NCBI RefSeq assembly: GCF_014207985.1
Contig: NZ_JACHMI010000001.1
Location: forward strand, 3,021,001-3,085,000
DNA length: 64,000 nucleotides
From: Nonomuraea rubra
Lineage (GTDB): Bacteria > Actinomycetota > Actinomycetes > Streptosporangiales > Streptosporangiaceae
Reading direction: 5' to 3'
Below, piece by piece: positions 25,480-33,657 of the stretch. The translations under genes and the position numbers were made by a program. The notes beneath the pieces are model-generated. The model had not been told where the DNA came from. It made no database searches and worked only from the letters and a program-made list of their open reading frames with translations. Position 1 is the first letter of the stretch, and every line of letters starts with the position of its first letter.

Positions 25480-26595
25480 ATGGCGGCACGTCCCGAGACC
25501 GCGAGGAAGCTCCTGCTGTACTGGATGTACGCCTCGTTCGGCCTCGTGTGGTTCATCTCCTGCGTGGTCGTCGTCGGCGAGTCCATGAGCGGCGAGCTGC
25601 CCGCGGCGCGGGCGGCGGTCAACATCGCCCTGCTGACCTGTTTCTTCGCGTTCACTCCCGTCCTGCTCCACGAGGCTTTCGACCACCGTCCCAGACCCAC
25701 GCTGAAGCTGCTGCTCGCCGGGGTGCTCTCGGCGGTGGTGCTCGCGCTGTCGCCCCTCGACAGCCCGTCGTCGGTGATGTGGCTGCAGACCGTGACCTTC
25801 TGGGCGTCGCTGGCCGCCCTCTATCTCCGGCCGCTGGCGATGATCGTCATGGCCGCGGCGCAGGTCGCCGTCGTCACCGTCTACTGCACCCTCATGACCA
25901 TCCAGGGCTGGCAGGGCGTCCTGGTCGTCCAGGTCGTCAACTCGGTGCTGATGATCGGGGCCATGCTCGTGTGGCGCTGGCTCTGGTGGGTGATCAGGGA
26001 CGCGCACAAGAGCCGCGAGGCCAGGGCCAGGCTCGCGGTGGCGGAGGAGCGGCTGCGCTTCGCCCGCGACCTGCACGACCTGCTCGGCCACAGCCTGTCC
26101 GTCATCACGCTGAAGAGCGAGCTGGCCGCCAAGCTGGCGACCAAGGACGCGGACCGCGCGGCGGCCGAGATGGCCGAGGTGCGCGCGCTCGCCGGCGAGT
26201 CGCTGTTCGAGGTGCAGCAGGCGGTGCACGGCTACCAGGCGCTCGACCTGGACGAGGAGCTTGCGGGAGTGCGCGCGGCGCTGGAGGCGGCCGGGGTCCG
26301 CTGCGCGATCGAGGCCAGGACCGACAGCCTGTCGCCGTCCGCCAGGATGCTGCTGGCCTGGGCGGTCCGCGAGGGCGGCACGAACATCCTCAAGCACAGC
26401 GCGGCCACCCGGTGCGAGATCACGATCGACGAGGGGGTGCTGGAGATGCTCAACGACGGGGTGACGGAGCTGCCGGCGACGCCCGGGAGCGGGCTGCGTG
26501 GCCTGTCGGAGCGGCTGGTCACCGTGGGCGGCTCCTTCACGGCCGAGCCCACGCCGGGCGGGCGGTTCCTGCTGCGCGCGGTGGTGCCGGCGTGA
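25480..26595 (+). CDS. sensor histidine kinase, DesK/NarL type (active)
   Basis: A 371-residue kinase with about five to six N-terminal membrane helices (residues 12-170), then the HisKA_3 dimerisation domain with FARDLHDLLGHSLS, where H199 is the phosphorylated histidine, and a HATPase domain (WAVREGGTNILKHSAA, then MLNDGV and GLRGLSERL). No extracellular sensory domain of size is seen, so it likely senses a membrane or intramembrane signal. A GTG at 25477 and the ATG at 25480 are adjacent; the GGGGGAGGG site suits the ATG. Its stop overlaps the next kinase gene by GTGA, so kinase, second kinase and regulator form one operon. Confidence 0.9.
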   Translation: MAARPETARKLLLYWMYASFGLVWFISCVVVVGESMSGELPAARAAVNIALLTCFFAFTPVLLHEAFDHRPRPTLKLLLAGVLSAVVLALSPLDSPSSVMWLQTVTFWASLAALYLRPLAMIVMAAAQVAVVTVYCTLMTIQGWQGVLVVQVVNSVLMIGAMLVWRWLWWVIRDAHKSREARARLAVAEERLRFARDLHDLLGHSLSVITLKSELAAKLATKDADRAAAEMAEVRALAGESLFEVQQAVHGYQALDLDEELAGVRAALEAAGVRCAIEARTDSLSPSARMLLAWAVREGGTNILKHSAATRCEITIDEGVLEMLNDGVTELPATPGSGLRGLSERLVTVGGSFTAEPTPGGRFLLRAVVPA

Positions 26596-27704
26596 GGCTC
26601 TTCGACCGCGTGCGGAACGCGAGCAAGGTGACCAAGGTCCGCTGGCTGATCATCTACTGCACGGACGTGGTGCTGCTGATCCCGGTGTTCGGCTACTTCG
26701 AGCTGTACGTCCGCTGGCGGGACGCGGACGTGTCGTGGCCGGTGGTCGCCGTCGGCGTGCTGCTGCTCCTGGTCTTCAACGTGCTGAGCATCCGGCCGTT
26801 CAGGATCGCGATGCGCGGGGAGAGGCGTCCCACGGCCATCCTGGCGATCACCGGGACGATCGCCCTGGTGCTGGCCGCGGCGGGGCAGGTGTTCGCGCTG
26901 CCCACCTGGCTGGCGTTGCTGGCGCCGTTCGTCCGCAGGCGCACGATCATCGCCGTGTCCGTCGCGTCGATCGTGCTGTTCAACGTGTACGCCTCGTTCG
27001 CGCCCGACTTCAACCCCTCCTTGCTGATCGTGGTCCAGTCCTTCTTCACCGCGCTCTGCGTCGGCGCCGTGCTGGCCAACCTCAAGCTGTGGCAGCTGAC
27101 CGCGGAGGCGCACGAGGGGGAGGAGGCGCTGGCCAAGCTGGCGGTCTCGGAGGAGCGGCTGCGCTTCGCCCGCGACCTGAACGACCTGCTCGGCCGCAGC
27201 CTCACCGACGTCGCCGTCCGTACCGAGCAGGCGGAGCGGACGCTGCGCGGCGACCGGGAGGCGGCGGCGGCCGAGATGTTCGCGGTGCGCGACCTGGCCA
27301 GGAACTCGCTGCGCGAGGTGCGCACCGTGGTGCAGAACTACCGGGCCGTCGACCTGGACGAGGTGCTGGCCAGCGTGCGCGCGGTGCTGGAGGCGGCCGA
27401 CGTGCGCTGCACGGTGCGCGCCGACACCGGCTCGCTCCCGCCCGAGACCAGGACGCTGCTGGCCACCGTCGTACGCGAGGGCGCGACGAACGTCCTCAAG
27501 CACAGCAAGGCCGAACGCTGCACGATCACCATCGAGAACGGGGTGCTGGAGATGTCCAACGACGGGGTGAGCGGACCGGTCGGCGAGCACGCGCCGATCG
27601 GCCTGGCGGGGCTCGCGCAGCGGGTACGCGCGGCGGGCGGCACCCTGCAGGCCGAGCCCGTGTCCGGAGGCCGTTACCTGCTGCGGGCGGCGGTGCCCGC
27701 ATGA
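26592..27704 (+). CDS. DesK-type sensor kinase with the phospho-acceptor His replaced by Asn
   Basis: A 370-residue paralogue of the preceding kinase, with similar topology: four to five membrane helices (residues 15-160), a short coiled linker, a HisKA_3 segment and an ATPase domain (VVREGATNVLKHSKAERC, MSNDGV, GLAGLAQRV). In the HisKA_3 motif it reads FARDLNDLLGRSL: the histidine that takes the phosphate is N197. The second conserved histidine of the motif (GHSL) is also changed to arginine. Without the acceptor it cannot autophosphorylate in the normal way, so it may act as a partner, scaffold or phosphatase-like modulator. The gene starts with GTG overlapping the first kinase stop. Confidence 0.85.
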   Translation: MRLFDRVRNASKVTKVRWLIIYCTDVVLLIPVFGYFELYVRWRDADVSWPVVAVGVLLLLVFNVLSIRPFRIAMRGERRPTAILAITGTIALVLAAAGQVFALPTWLALLAPFVRRRTIIAVSVASIVLFNVYASFAPDFNPSLLIVVQSFFTALCVGAVLANLKLWQLTAEAHEGEEALAKLAVSEERLRFARDLNDLLGRSLTDVAVRTEQAERTLRGDREAAAAEMFAVRDLARNSLREVRTVVQNYRAVDLDEVLASVRAVLEAADVRCTVRADTGSLPPETRTLLATVVREGATNVLKHSKAERCTITIENGVLEMSNDGVSGPVGEHAPIGLAGLAQRVRAAGGTLQAEPVSGGRYLLRAAVPA

Positions 27705-28300
27705 CGACCCGCGTGCTGCTGGCCGACGACGAGCACCTGATCCGCGGCGCCATCGCGGCCCTGCTGGACCTGGAGGACGGCATCGAGGTCGTGGCCCAGG
27801 TGGGCAGGGGCGACGAGGTGGTGGGCGCGGTCGCCGAGCACCGTCCCGACGTGGCCGTGCTCGACATCGAGATGCCCGGCATGGACGGGCTGAGCGCGGC
27901 CGAGCAGATCAGCTCCCAGTGCAAGATCGTCATCCTGACGAGCCTGGGCCGGCCCGGCTACCTGCGCAGGGCCATGGCGGCGGGCGTCAGCGGCTTCCTC
28001 GGCAAGGACGCCTCGGCCGAGGAGCTGGCGATGGCCATCCGCAAGGTCCAGTCCGGCGGCCGCTACCTGGACGCGGAGCTGGCGGCGGCGGCGATGGCGG
28101 CGGGGGACAGCCCGCTGACCGAGCGCGAGCGCGACGCGCTGCGCCTGGCCGCGGAGGGCGCCACGATCTCCAGGATCGCCGGCGAGCTGCACCTGACCGA
28201 GGGCACCGTACGCAACTACCTGTCCAGCGCCATGACCAAGCTCAACGCGCAGAACCGGCTGGAGGCCATCCGCACGGCCCAGCAGATGGGCTGGCTCTGA
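27701..28300 (+). CDS. NarL/LuxR-family response regulator
   Basis: A 199-residue regulator with a receiver domain (residues 3-115) and a LuxR-type HTH (135-199). In the receiver LLADDEHLIR gives the acidic pocket, D55 in VAVLDIEMPG is the phosphorylation site, TSLG carries the conserved Thr and GKDAS the lysine. The HTH reads SPLTERERDALRLAAEGAT and LHLTEGTVRNYLSSAMTKL. It is expressed together with both kinases (ATGA overlap with the second), and should be phosphorylated by the first. Targets are unknown; the downstream secreted protein could be one. Confidence 0.93.
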   Translation: MTTRVLLADDEHLIRGAIAALLDLEDGIEVVAQVGRGDEVVGAVAEHRPDVAVLDIEMPGMDGLSAAEQISSQCKIVILTSLGRPGYLRRAMAAGVSGFLGKDASAEELAMAIRKVQSGGRYLDAELAAAAMAAGDSPLTERERDALRLAAEGATISRIAGELHLTEGTVRNYLSSAMTKLNAQNRLEAIRTAQQMGWL

Positions 28301-28422
28301 CACCACGCAATTCAGCACAGAACGCCTGTCGGCTCCGGCACTGAGCGCAGGCCCTCCTTCGAGCTGTACTCATCTTCGGCCGCCGATCGCGGCGGCCTGT
28401 CATCCGACAGAGGGGGATGTGT

Positions 28423-29010
28423 ATGAGTACGACACGGCGGACCGGCAGCCGGTCGAGAGCCACCGTCCTGCGCAGGCACGGGGTGCGCGCGCTGATGGCG
28501 GGCGCCACCGTGGCGGCCGCCGCGGCCGCCTCGCTGTTCGCCGTCGCCGGACCGGCTCACGCCGCCGCCGGCGTGAGCGTCTCGGCGCCGCTGCTCCAGA
28601 TCACCGCGGACGCCGCCGCCGACGCGATCACGGTCACGCAGGTGGGCGGCAGGCTGGTGGTCAGGAACGACGGCGGGCTGCTGTTCCCCGGCGCCGGCTG
28701 CACGGCCACGGCCAAGAACGTGTCGGTCTGCGACGCCGATGGCGTCACCACGATCGTGGCCGACACGGGCGCCGGGAACGACACGCTGACGAACAGGACC
28801 ACGCTGCGGTCGAGGGTCGTCCTCGGCGCGGGCTCGGACCAGTTCTTCGGCGGGACGGCCACGGACCAGGCGGCCGGCGAGGCCGGCGACGACCGGCTCG
28901 CGGGCCACGCGGGCGACGACGTGCTGATCGGCGGCGACGGCACCGACAGCGCGAACGGCGGTGACGGCGCCGACAAGTGCGACGCCGAGACCGTCACGCT
29001 CTGCGAGTAG
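28423..29010 (+). CDS. secreted calcium-binding-like (RTX-type repeat) protein
   Basis: A 195-residue exported protein. Signal region at 1-50, with a twin-arginine-like basic start (RRTGSRSR, LRRHGVR) and a hydrophobic core ending AHAAAG. The C-terminal 60 residues contain hemolysin-type Gly-Asp repeats (GAGNDTLTNRT, GAGSDQFFGG, EAGDDRLAGHAGDDVLIGGDGTD), which form a calcium-filled parallel beta roll in RTX proteins. The middle is beta-rich with a cysteine pair. Two more cysteines close the C-terminus. The start at 28423 has a GGGGG site six bases before it. The small size suggests a structural or binding role, not a toxin. Confidence 0.78.
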   Translation: MSTTRRTGSRSRATVLRRHGVRALMAGATVAAAAAASLFAVAGPAHAAAGVSVSAPLLQITADAAADAITVTQVGGRLVVRNDGGLLFPGAGCTATAKNVSVCDADGVTTIVADTGAGNDTLTNRTTLRSRVVLGAGSDQFFGGTATDQAAGEAGDDRLAGHAGDDVLIGGDGTDSANGGDGADKCDAETVTLCE

Positions 29011-29059
29011 GAACCGGGCGGCGCTCCCGGACCGCCGGGAGCGCCGCGACAGGGCGGGC

Positions 29060-29512
29060 TCAGCAGTTCACGTACGCGGAGGTGCTGCGGGCCTTGTAGG
29101 AGCAGGAGTCGACGAGCTTGCCGCCGGGGTTGCGCACGTAGGCGGTGTCCTGGTCGTTGTTCCACACGTACTGCCTGCGGTTCCAGAACACGCTGCTGGT
29201 GCCGTCGTCGCCCTGCCCGGTACGCACCGTGATCCGCTTCTTGGCCCCCAGCACCACGTCAGGGCCGAACTCGTAGGTGTAGCCCGTCTTGTCCCGCACG
29301 CTCCACCCTTCGAGGACGATGGCCTTCCTCGTGGTGTTGAGCAGGGTGACGTACTCGGCGTTGAGCGAGCTGTTGGAGCGCCGGTCCGCCCCCGGCGAGT
29401 CGTAGTAGATCTTCACGATCTGGAGGGCGGGGGCGGCGGCCTGGGCGGGCGGCGCCGTGCCGAGCGTCGCGGCCGCGGCAACCAGCGCCGCGAGCGTGGA
29501 GGCAAGTCTCAC
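29060..29512 (-). CDS. secreted lamin-tail-domain protein
   Basis: A 150-residue exported protein: signal peptide 1-25 (LASTLAALVAAAATLGTAPPAQA) and one lamin-tail (LTD) domain. The domain shows the typical order QIVKIYYDSPG, SLNAEYVTLLNTTRKAIVLEGWSVRD, YEFGPDVVLGAKKRITVRTG and a terminal NNDQDTAYVRNPGGKLVD. Such stand-alone LTD proteins are frequent in actinomycetes and may bind DNA or other extracellular polymers; their role is unknown. Two cysteines near the end (DSCSYK, YVNC) could pair. It converges on the RTX-like gene. Confidence 0.88.
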   Translation of the reverse strand: MRLASTLAALVAAAATLGTAPPAQAAAPALQIVKIYYDSPGADRRSNSSLNAEYVTLLNTTRKAIVLEGWSVRDKTGYTYEFGPDVVLGAKKRITVRTGQGDDGTSSVFWNRRQYVWNNDQDTAYVRNPGGKLVDSCSYKARSTSAYVNC

Positions 29513-29652
29513 CGTCGAGTTCCTTCACGTATGTGGCGAATGTGACGGAAGTTGGACGGCGGAGTACGTCACCTGGTTGGCAGCGATCTCTGCACGGCGG
29601 CGTCCACCAGCTCGTGCATGAGCTCACCAGGGGCTGGGGCGCAGGCCCGCCG

Positions 29653-31482
29653 TCAGTTCTGCTCCGGGACCTGGAACGGGGTGCCGTCCAGGGTGCCGGA
29701 CAGCGCGGGCCGCTCCTGGGCCGTGAACGCCTCCCACGCCAGTTCCACCCGGTGCGCCCGCCCGGCCGCCAGGACGTCCAGCGAGGCGGTGGCCCTGCCC
29801 TCCGGCGCGAGGGCGAGCCGCCCGCTCGCCGTCACCCCGGGCACGTAGGCGGCCTCGTCCAGCGTGATCACTCCGTCCCCGAACGTGACCCGTCCGCCCC
29901 GCAGCCCCGGCTGCTCCTTCAGCCGGCCGTGGAAGAGGTTGCCGGGGTTGCGGCGGGCGGCGGCGTCGGCCGCGGTGGCGAAGGCGGCCGCGAGCACCCG
30001 CCGCCGTCCCGCGTCCAGCCCCGTCGCGGGCAGCGGATCGACCTCGCTCAGGGACGAGGGGAACGCCCCGATCGCGCGGTAGTTCTCCGCGGTGCACCGC
30101 GCCGGCGGCACCCGGTGGTCGGTCACGAACGAGCGCAGCGCCGCGCGTACGCAGTCGCCCGTCTTCCCGGCCGCCCAGGCGAGGCTGTGCGTGCCGAAGG
30201 GGACCCGGACGAACGTCGCATCGGGGAAGACCCGCATCGCGGCGCTCACCTCGGCGGGTGAGTGCGTGTCGAAGTCGCCGCCGACCACCATGACCGGAAT
30301 GTCGGGCAGGTCCGCGCGGGGCGGCAGCACCGGGCTGTGCCGCGGCGCCGGCCAGTTCACGCAGAACTCCAGGCCCTCGCGCACGTCCAGCCCCAGGTCG
30401 GCAGGCGTGTACGGGGCCAGCGGCCGCTCTCGCCGGTAGTACCGTTCGAGCTGGTCCAGCCGCTCGGCCGGACCCGCGTCCCGGTCGAAGGGGAACCCTC
30501 CGTCGCCGCACCGGTAGGCCAGGTATCCGGCCCACTGCGCCCCCTCGATCGGCTGGCCGGGGCCGCCGGCCATGGCGCGGGCCAGCCGCCGCAGCGGCTC
30601 GGGATCCCCGGCGAGGTAGGCGGTGGCGGCGGCGTTGAGCTCCCGGCCGGCCACCGGCTCGGCCATCCCCTCCATGCTCCTGAGCGTGATGAGGGGCACC
30701 TCGGGGTCGGGGTGCTCGCGCAGCCGGGTCACCAGCCGCGTGTAGGCGCGGCGGGCGTCGCCCGGCAGCGCGCGGCAGGCCGGCGAGCGGCGGCAGACGA
30801 GGTCGGGCAGGTCGGGGCGGGACCGCATGGGCCACAGCGCGTATCCGCCGGCCGAGGTGATCACCGTGCTGTCCAGGAACGCGGCGGCCAGGCCCTCCGG
30901 GTGGCGGGCGGCGTACGCCTGGGCGTAGACGGTGCCGTAGGAGTTGCCGTAGAAGGTGAGCGGGCCCGCGCCGAGCGCCCGGCGTACCGCGTCCAGGTCC
31001 CGCGCGGCCTGGTCGGCGGTGAAGAAGCGGGTGCGCGGGCCGAGACGGGCCGCGCAGGCCGCGATCGTGTCCGGCTCGGCGAGGTTCAGGCCCGGGCAGA
31101 GCAGCGGTGAGGACCGGCCCAGCCCGCGGGGATCGACGATGAGCAGGTTGCGCCGGCCGAGCACGGGGCCCAGCACCTGCTGGATGCGCGGCAGGTCGGG
31201 CAGCGCGGGCAGCGGGCCGCCGGGTGCGGCCAGGATCGTGCCGGTCGCGTGCCCGGCGGCCGGGACCCAGGCGAAGGCGACCTCGATGCGCCCGGACGAG
31301 GGGTCGCTCCAGTCCAGCGGCACCGCCAGCGTGCCGTCGCACCGGGCGGCGGCGCGGGCGCACGCGTGCGACCCCTCCGGCACGGTCGTGCGTTCCCGGG
31401 CCGGGCTCGGCGGGGCGGCGGGCAGCGGCGGCGCGGTCAGAGCGAGACTCAACACCACGCCCGCGAGGGCAGTGAGGGTCAT
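29653..31482 (-). CDS. secreted TAP-like alpha/beta hydrolase (tripeptidyl aminopeptidase family)
   Basis: A 609-residue protein with a signal peptide (LTALAGVVLSLALTAPPLPA, residues 2-23). The core is an alpha/beta hydrolase of the SlpD/SlpE tripeptidyl aminopeptidase family: VPLDWSDPSSG near the front, VDPRGLGRSS, nucleophile S181 in FYGNSYGT, the aspartate in GGDFDTHSP and the histidine in FGTHSLAW. About 130 residues after the histidine form an extra beta-rich C-terminal domain (GNLFHGRLKEQPG onward). It should cleave short peptides outside the membrane. The ATG at 31482 was chosen because GGAG lies five bases before it; an upstream GTG adds three residues. Confidence 0.85.
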   Translation of the reverse strand: MTLTALAGVVLSLALTAPPLPAAPPSPARERTTVPEGSHACARAAARCDGTLAVPLDWSDPSSGRIEVAFAWVPAAGHATGTILAAPGGPLPALPDLPRIQQVLGPVLGRRNLLIVDPRGLGRSSPLLCPGLNLAEPDTIAACAARLGPRTRFFTADQAARDLDAVRRALGAGPLTFYGNSYGTVYAQAYAARHPEGLAAAFLDSTVITSAGGYALWPMRSRPDLPDLVCRRSPACRALPGDARRAYTRLVTRLREHPDPEVPLITLRSMEGMAEPVAGRELNAAATAYLAGDPEPLRRLARAMAGGPGQPIEGAQWAGYLAYRCGDGGFPFDRDAGPAERLDQLERYYRRERPLAPYTPADLGLDVREGLEFCVNWPAPRHSPVLPPRADLPDIPVMVVGGDFDTHSPAEVSAAMRVFPDATFVRVPFGTHSLAWAAGKTGDCVRAALRSFVTDHRVPPARCTAENYRAIGAFPSSLSEVDPLPATGLDAGRRRVLAAAFATAADAAARRNPGNLFHGRLKEQPGLRGGRVTFGDGVITLDEAAYVPGVTASGRLALAPEGRATASLDVLAAGRAHRVELAWEAFTAQERPALSGTLDGTPFQVPEQN

Positions 31483-31824
31483 GTTCTCCACCCTCGCCCA
31501 CGGCTCCGGCCGGGTCGTCCTCCGGAAGAACGAATGTTCTCCAGGAGCAGGGTCCCACGCGAACCGGTTCTGAGAGCGTTTGCTGGGGACGTCTCGAAAG
31601 CGTCACGGCCCTTGACTGCACGGACATGCGGAATTTACGTTCGCGGTACTTATCCGGTTCAGCAGGCCTTCCGGGTCTGCGCTCGATGAACAGCGAAATC
31701 GGTCACCGGCCCTTTGCGCGCGGGCGCTTTTTGCGTCAGCGCTGGGAGCGCTCCCAAGGGTCGATTCGGGGGTCTGACAGGCGTACGTACCCTTCGCGCC
31801 GGGCGCGGAGGAAGGAGAGAAACG
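31483..31824. other. divergent promoter region for the peptidase-like and ABC importer genes
   Basis: A 342-base gene-free stretch. On the plus strand a TTGACT element at 31612-31617 and a TTACGT at 31635-31640 are 17 bases apart and read as a sigma-70 promoter. The CebR-type operator lies at 31743-31756, between this promoter and the ribosome binding site GGAAGGAGAG. No credible reading frame is present. Confidence 0.5.
31743..31756. promoter_or_regulatory. CebR-type LacI-family operator
   Basis: TGGGAGCGCTCCCA is a perfect 14-bp palindrome identical to the operator bound by the cellobiose repressor CebR in Streptomyces. It lies 69 bases before the ATG of the ABC binding protein at 31825. 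Repression that is lifted by beta-linked disaccharide is the expected control. No lacI-type gene is in the window, so the repressor must be encoded elsewhere. Confidence 0.85.
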
Positions 31825-33579
31825 ATGCGTAACCGGGCTCGGATCATGATTCCGCTCGTGGCGGCGGGCCTGCTCGCCGCCGCCTGCTCCGGTGGCGGAG
31901 CCACGCCGACCCCGCCGGCCTCCCAGCCGCAGAGCGGTGCGGCGGCCAGTGCCAACCCCGACCAGCTTCCGCGCAACGAGACGCTCTACACCACGGGCAC
32001 CCAGTGGGGGCCGCCGCCGAACTTCAACCCGATCAGGGAGTGGGACTCGGCGGTCGGCACCAAGGGCCTGGTGTACGAGACGCTCTTCCACTACGACCCC
32101 AACGCGGCCAAGCTCAACGGCTGGCTGGCCGAGAGCGGCTCGTGGACCGACGACACCACCTACCAGGTCAAGCTGCGGCCGGGGATCAAGTGGTCGGACG
32201 GCCAGCCCTTCACCGCCAAGGACGTCGTCTTCTCCTTCGAGCTCGGCAAGATGGAGACCATCCCGTACCACCACCTGTGGGAATGGCTGAAGACCGTCGA
32301 GGCGGTCGACGACCAGACCGTGAAGTTCACCTTCACCAAGGCCAACTACCAGCAGTGGGACTTCAACCTCTACAGCCGCTCGATCGTCCCCGAGCACATC
32401 TGGAAGGGCCGCTCGGAGAAGGAGGTGCTCGACGGGATCAACGAGAACCCGGTCGGCACGGGCGCGTACAAGTTCCTCAGCAAGGACCAGGACCGCGTGG
32501 TCCTGCAGCGGCGCGACGACTGGTGGGGCAAGACGGCGCTCAACATGGAGCCCAAGCCGCGCTACATCGTCGACATCGCCACGCCCAGCAACGAGGTCGC
32601 GATGGGCATGCTGCTGCAGAAGGGCCTGGACCTCAGCAACAACTTCCTGCCCGGCGTGGCCAACCTGGTCAAGGGCAACTTCGGGCTGACGACGTACTAC
32701 AACGAGCCCCCGTACATGTTGTCGGCCAACACCGCGTGGCTGGTGCCCAACACCACCAAGAAGCCGATGGACGACCCGGCCTTCCGCAAGGCGCTGGCCG
32801 CCTCCGTGGACGTCAAGAAGATCGTCGAAGGCGTGTACGGCAACCTGGTCAAGGCCGCCAGCCCCACCGGCCTGCTGCCCCAGTGGGACAAGTACGTGGA
32901 CCAGAGCGTGGTCTCCGCCTCCGGCTTCACCTTCGACACCGCCAAGGCCAAGCAGCTGCTGTCCGGCGCCGGGTACAAGGACACCGACGGCGACGGGTAC
33001 GTCGAGAACAAGGACGGCTCCAAGATCAGCCTGACCCTGATCGTGCCGTCGGGCTGGACCGACTGGATGGAGTCGGCCAGGTCCATCTCCGCCAGCGCCA
33101 AGACCGCCGGCATCCAGATCACGCCCGAGTTCCCCGACTTCAACGCGCTGGTCGAGCAGCGCGCGAAGGGGGACTTCGACCTGCTCATCAACAACGAGCG
33201 GCAGCTGTCGAACTCGCCGTACACCTACTACGACTACATGTTCCAGCTCCCGGTGCGGAAGCAGCAGAACACCGTCAACTTCGCCCGCTACGAGAACGAC
33301 AAGGCCTGGGACCTCGTCAAGCAGCTCGACCAGGTCAAGACCGACGACACTGCGGGCATGCAGAAGATCATCTCCCAGCTCCAGCAGATCCATCTCGACG
33401 ACATGCCGGTGATCCCGCTCTGGTACAACGGCCTGTGGGCGCAGTCCAGCACCAGCGTGTGGAAGAACTGGCCCGCCGCGGACGGCAGCGCACCCAAGAC
33501 CGGCGCCGTGATGTGGCGCAACTGGCTCGAACTGGGCGGCTTCGAAACCCTGACCCAGCTCCAGCCCGCCGCTTCCTGA
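31825..33579 (+). CDS. ABC importer substrate-binding lipoprotein (SBP_bac_5, Opp/Dpp family)
   Basis: A 584-residue cluster C binding protein. The lipobox is LAAAC with C21 as the lipidated residue, followed by a Gly/Pro/Ser-rich tether. The body reads like oligopeptide/oligosaccharide-binding proteins: VYETLFHYDP, YQVKLRPGIKWSDGQPFTAKDVVFSF, and GTGAYKF. In actinomycetes and thermophiles several members of this family bind beta-gluco- or manno-oligosaccharides. The neighbouring beta-mannosidase and the CebR operator upstream make an oligosaccharide more likely than a peptide. The gene leads the five-gene ABC operon plus mannosidase. A GGAAGGAGAG ribosome binding site precedes the ATG, and a hairpin follows the stop. 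Confidence 0.9.
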   Translation: MRNRARIMIPLVAAGLLAAACSGGGATPTPPASQPQSGAAASANPDQLPRNETLYTTGTQWGPPPNFNPIREWDSAVGTKGLVYETLFHYDPNAAKLNGWLAESGSWTDDTTYQVKLRPGIKWSDGQPFTAKDVVFSFELGKMETIPYHHLWEWLKTVEAVDDQTVKFTFTKANYQQWDFNLYSRSIVPEHIWKGRSEKEVLDGINENPVGTGAYKFLSKDQDRVVLQRRDDWWGKTALNMEPKPRYIVDIATPSNEVAMGMLLQKGLDLSNNFLPGVANLVKGNFGLTTYYNEPPYMLSANTAWLVPNTTKKPMDDPAFRKALAASVDVKKIVEGVYGNLVKAASPTGLLPQWDKYVDQSVVSASGFTFDTAKAKQLLSGAGYKDTDGDGYVENKDGSKISLTLIVPSGWTDWMESARSISASAKTAGIQITPEFPDFNALVEQRAKGDFDLLINNERQLSNSPYTYYDYMFQLPVRKQQNTVNFARYENDKAWDLVKQLDQVKTDDTAGMQKIISQLQQIHLDDMPVIPLWYNGLWAQSSTSVWKNWPAADGSAPKTGAVMWRNWLELGGFETLTQLQPAAS

Positions 33580-33603
33580 CGAGTCCCAGGACGAACCCCG
33601 CGA

Positions 33604-33637
33604 TCCCTCCGCCCCGCTGTATCCCCGGGCGGAGGGA
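33604..33637 (+). terminator. intercistronic hairpin after the binding-protein gene
   Basis: An 11-bp perfect stem (TCCCTCCGCCC at 33604-33614 with 33627-33637) and a 12-base loop, without a T-run. It lies between the binding protein and the first permease of the same operon. Such hairpins often protect the upstream mRNA or cause partial termination so that more binding protein than permease is made. Confidence 0.65.
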
Positions 33638-33657
33638 CCTCTCCGGAGACAACACAC

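Noticed and set aside
31483..31824. A LacI-type repressor gene for the CebR operator
   Set aside because: No open frame with a LacI helix-turn-helix is present in this region or elsewhere in the window.
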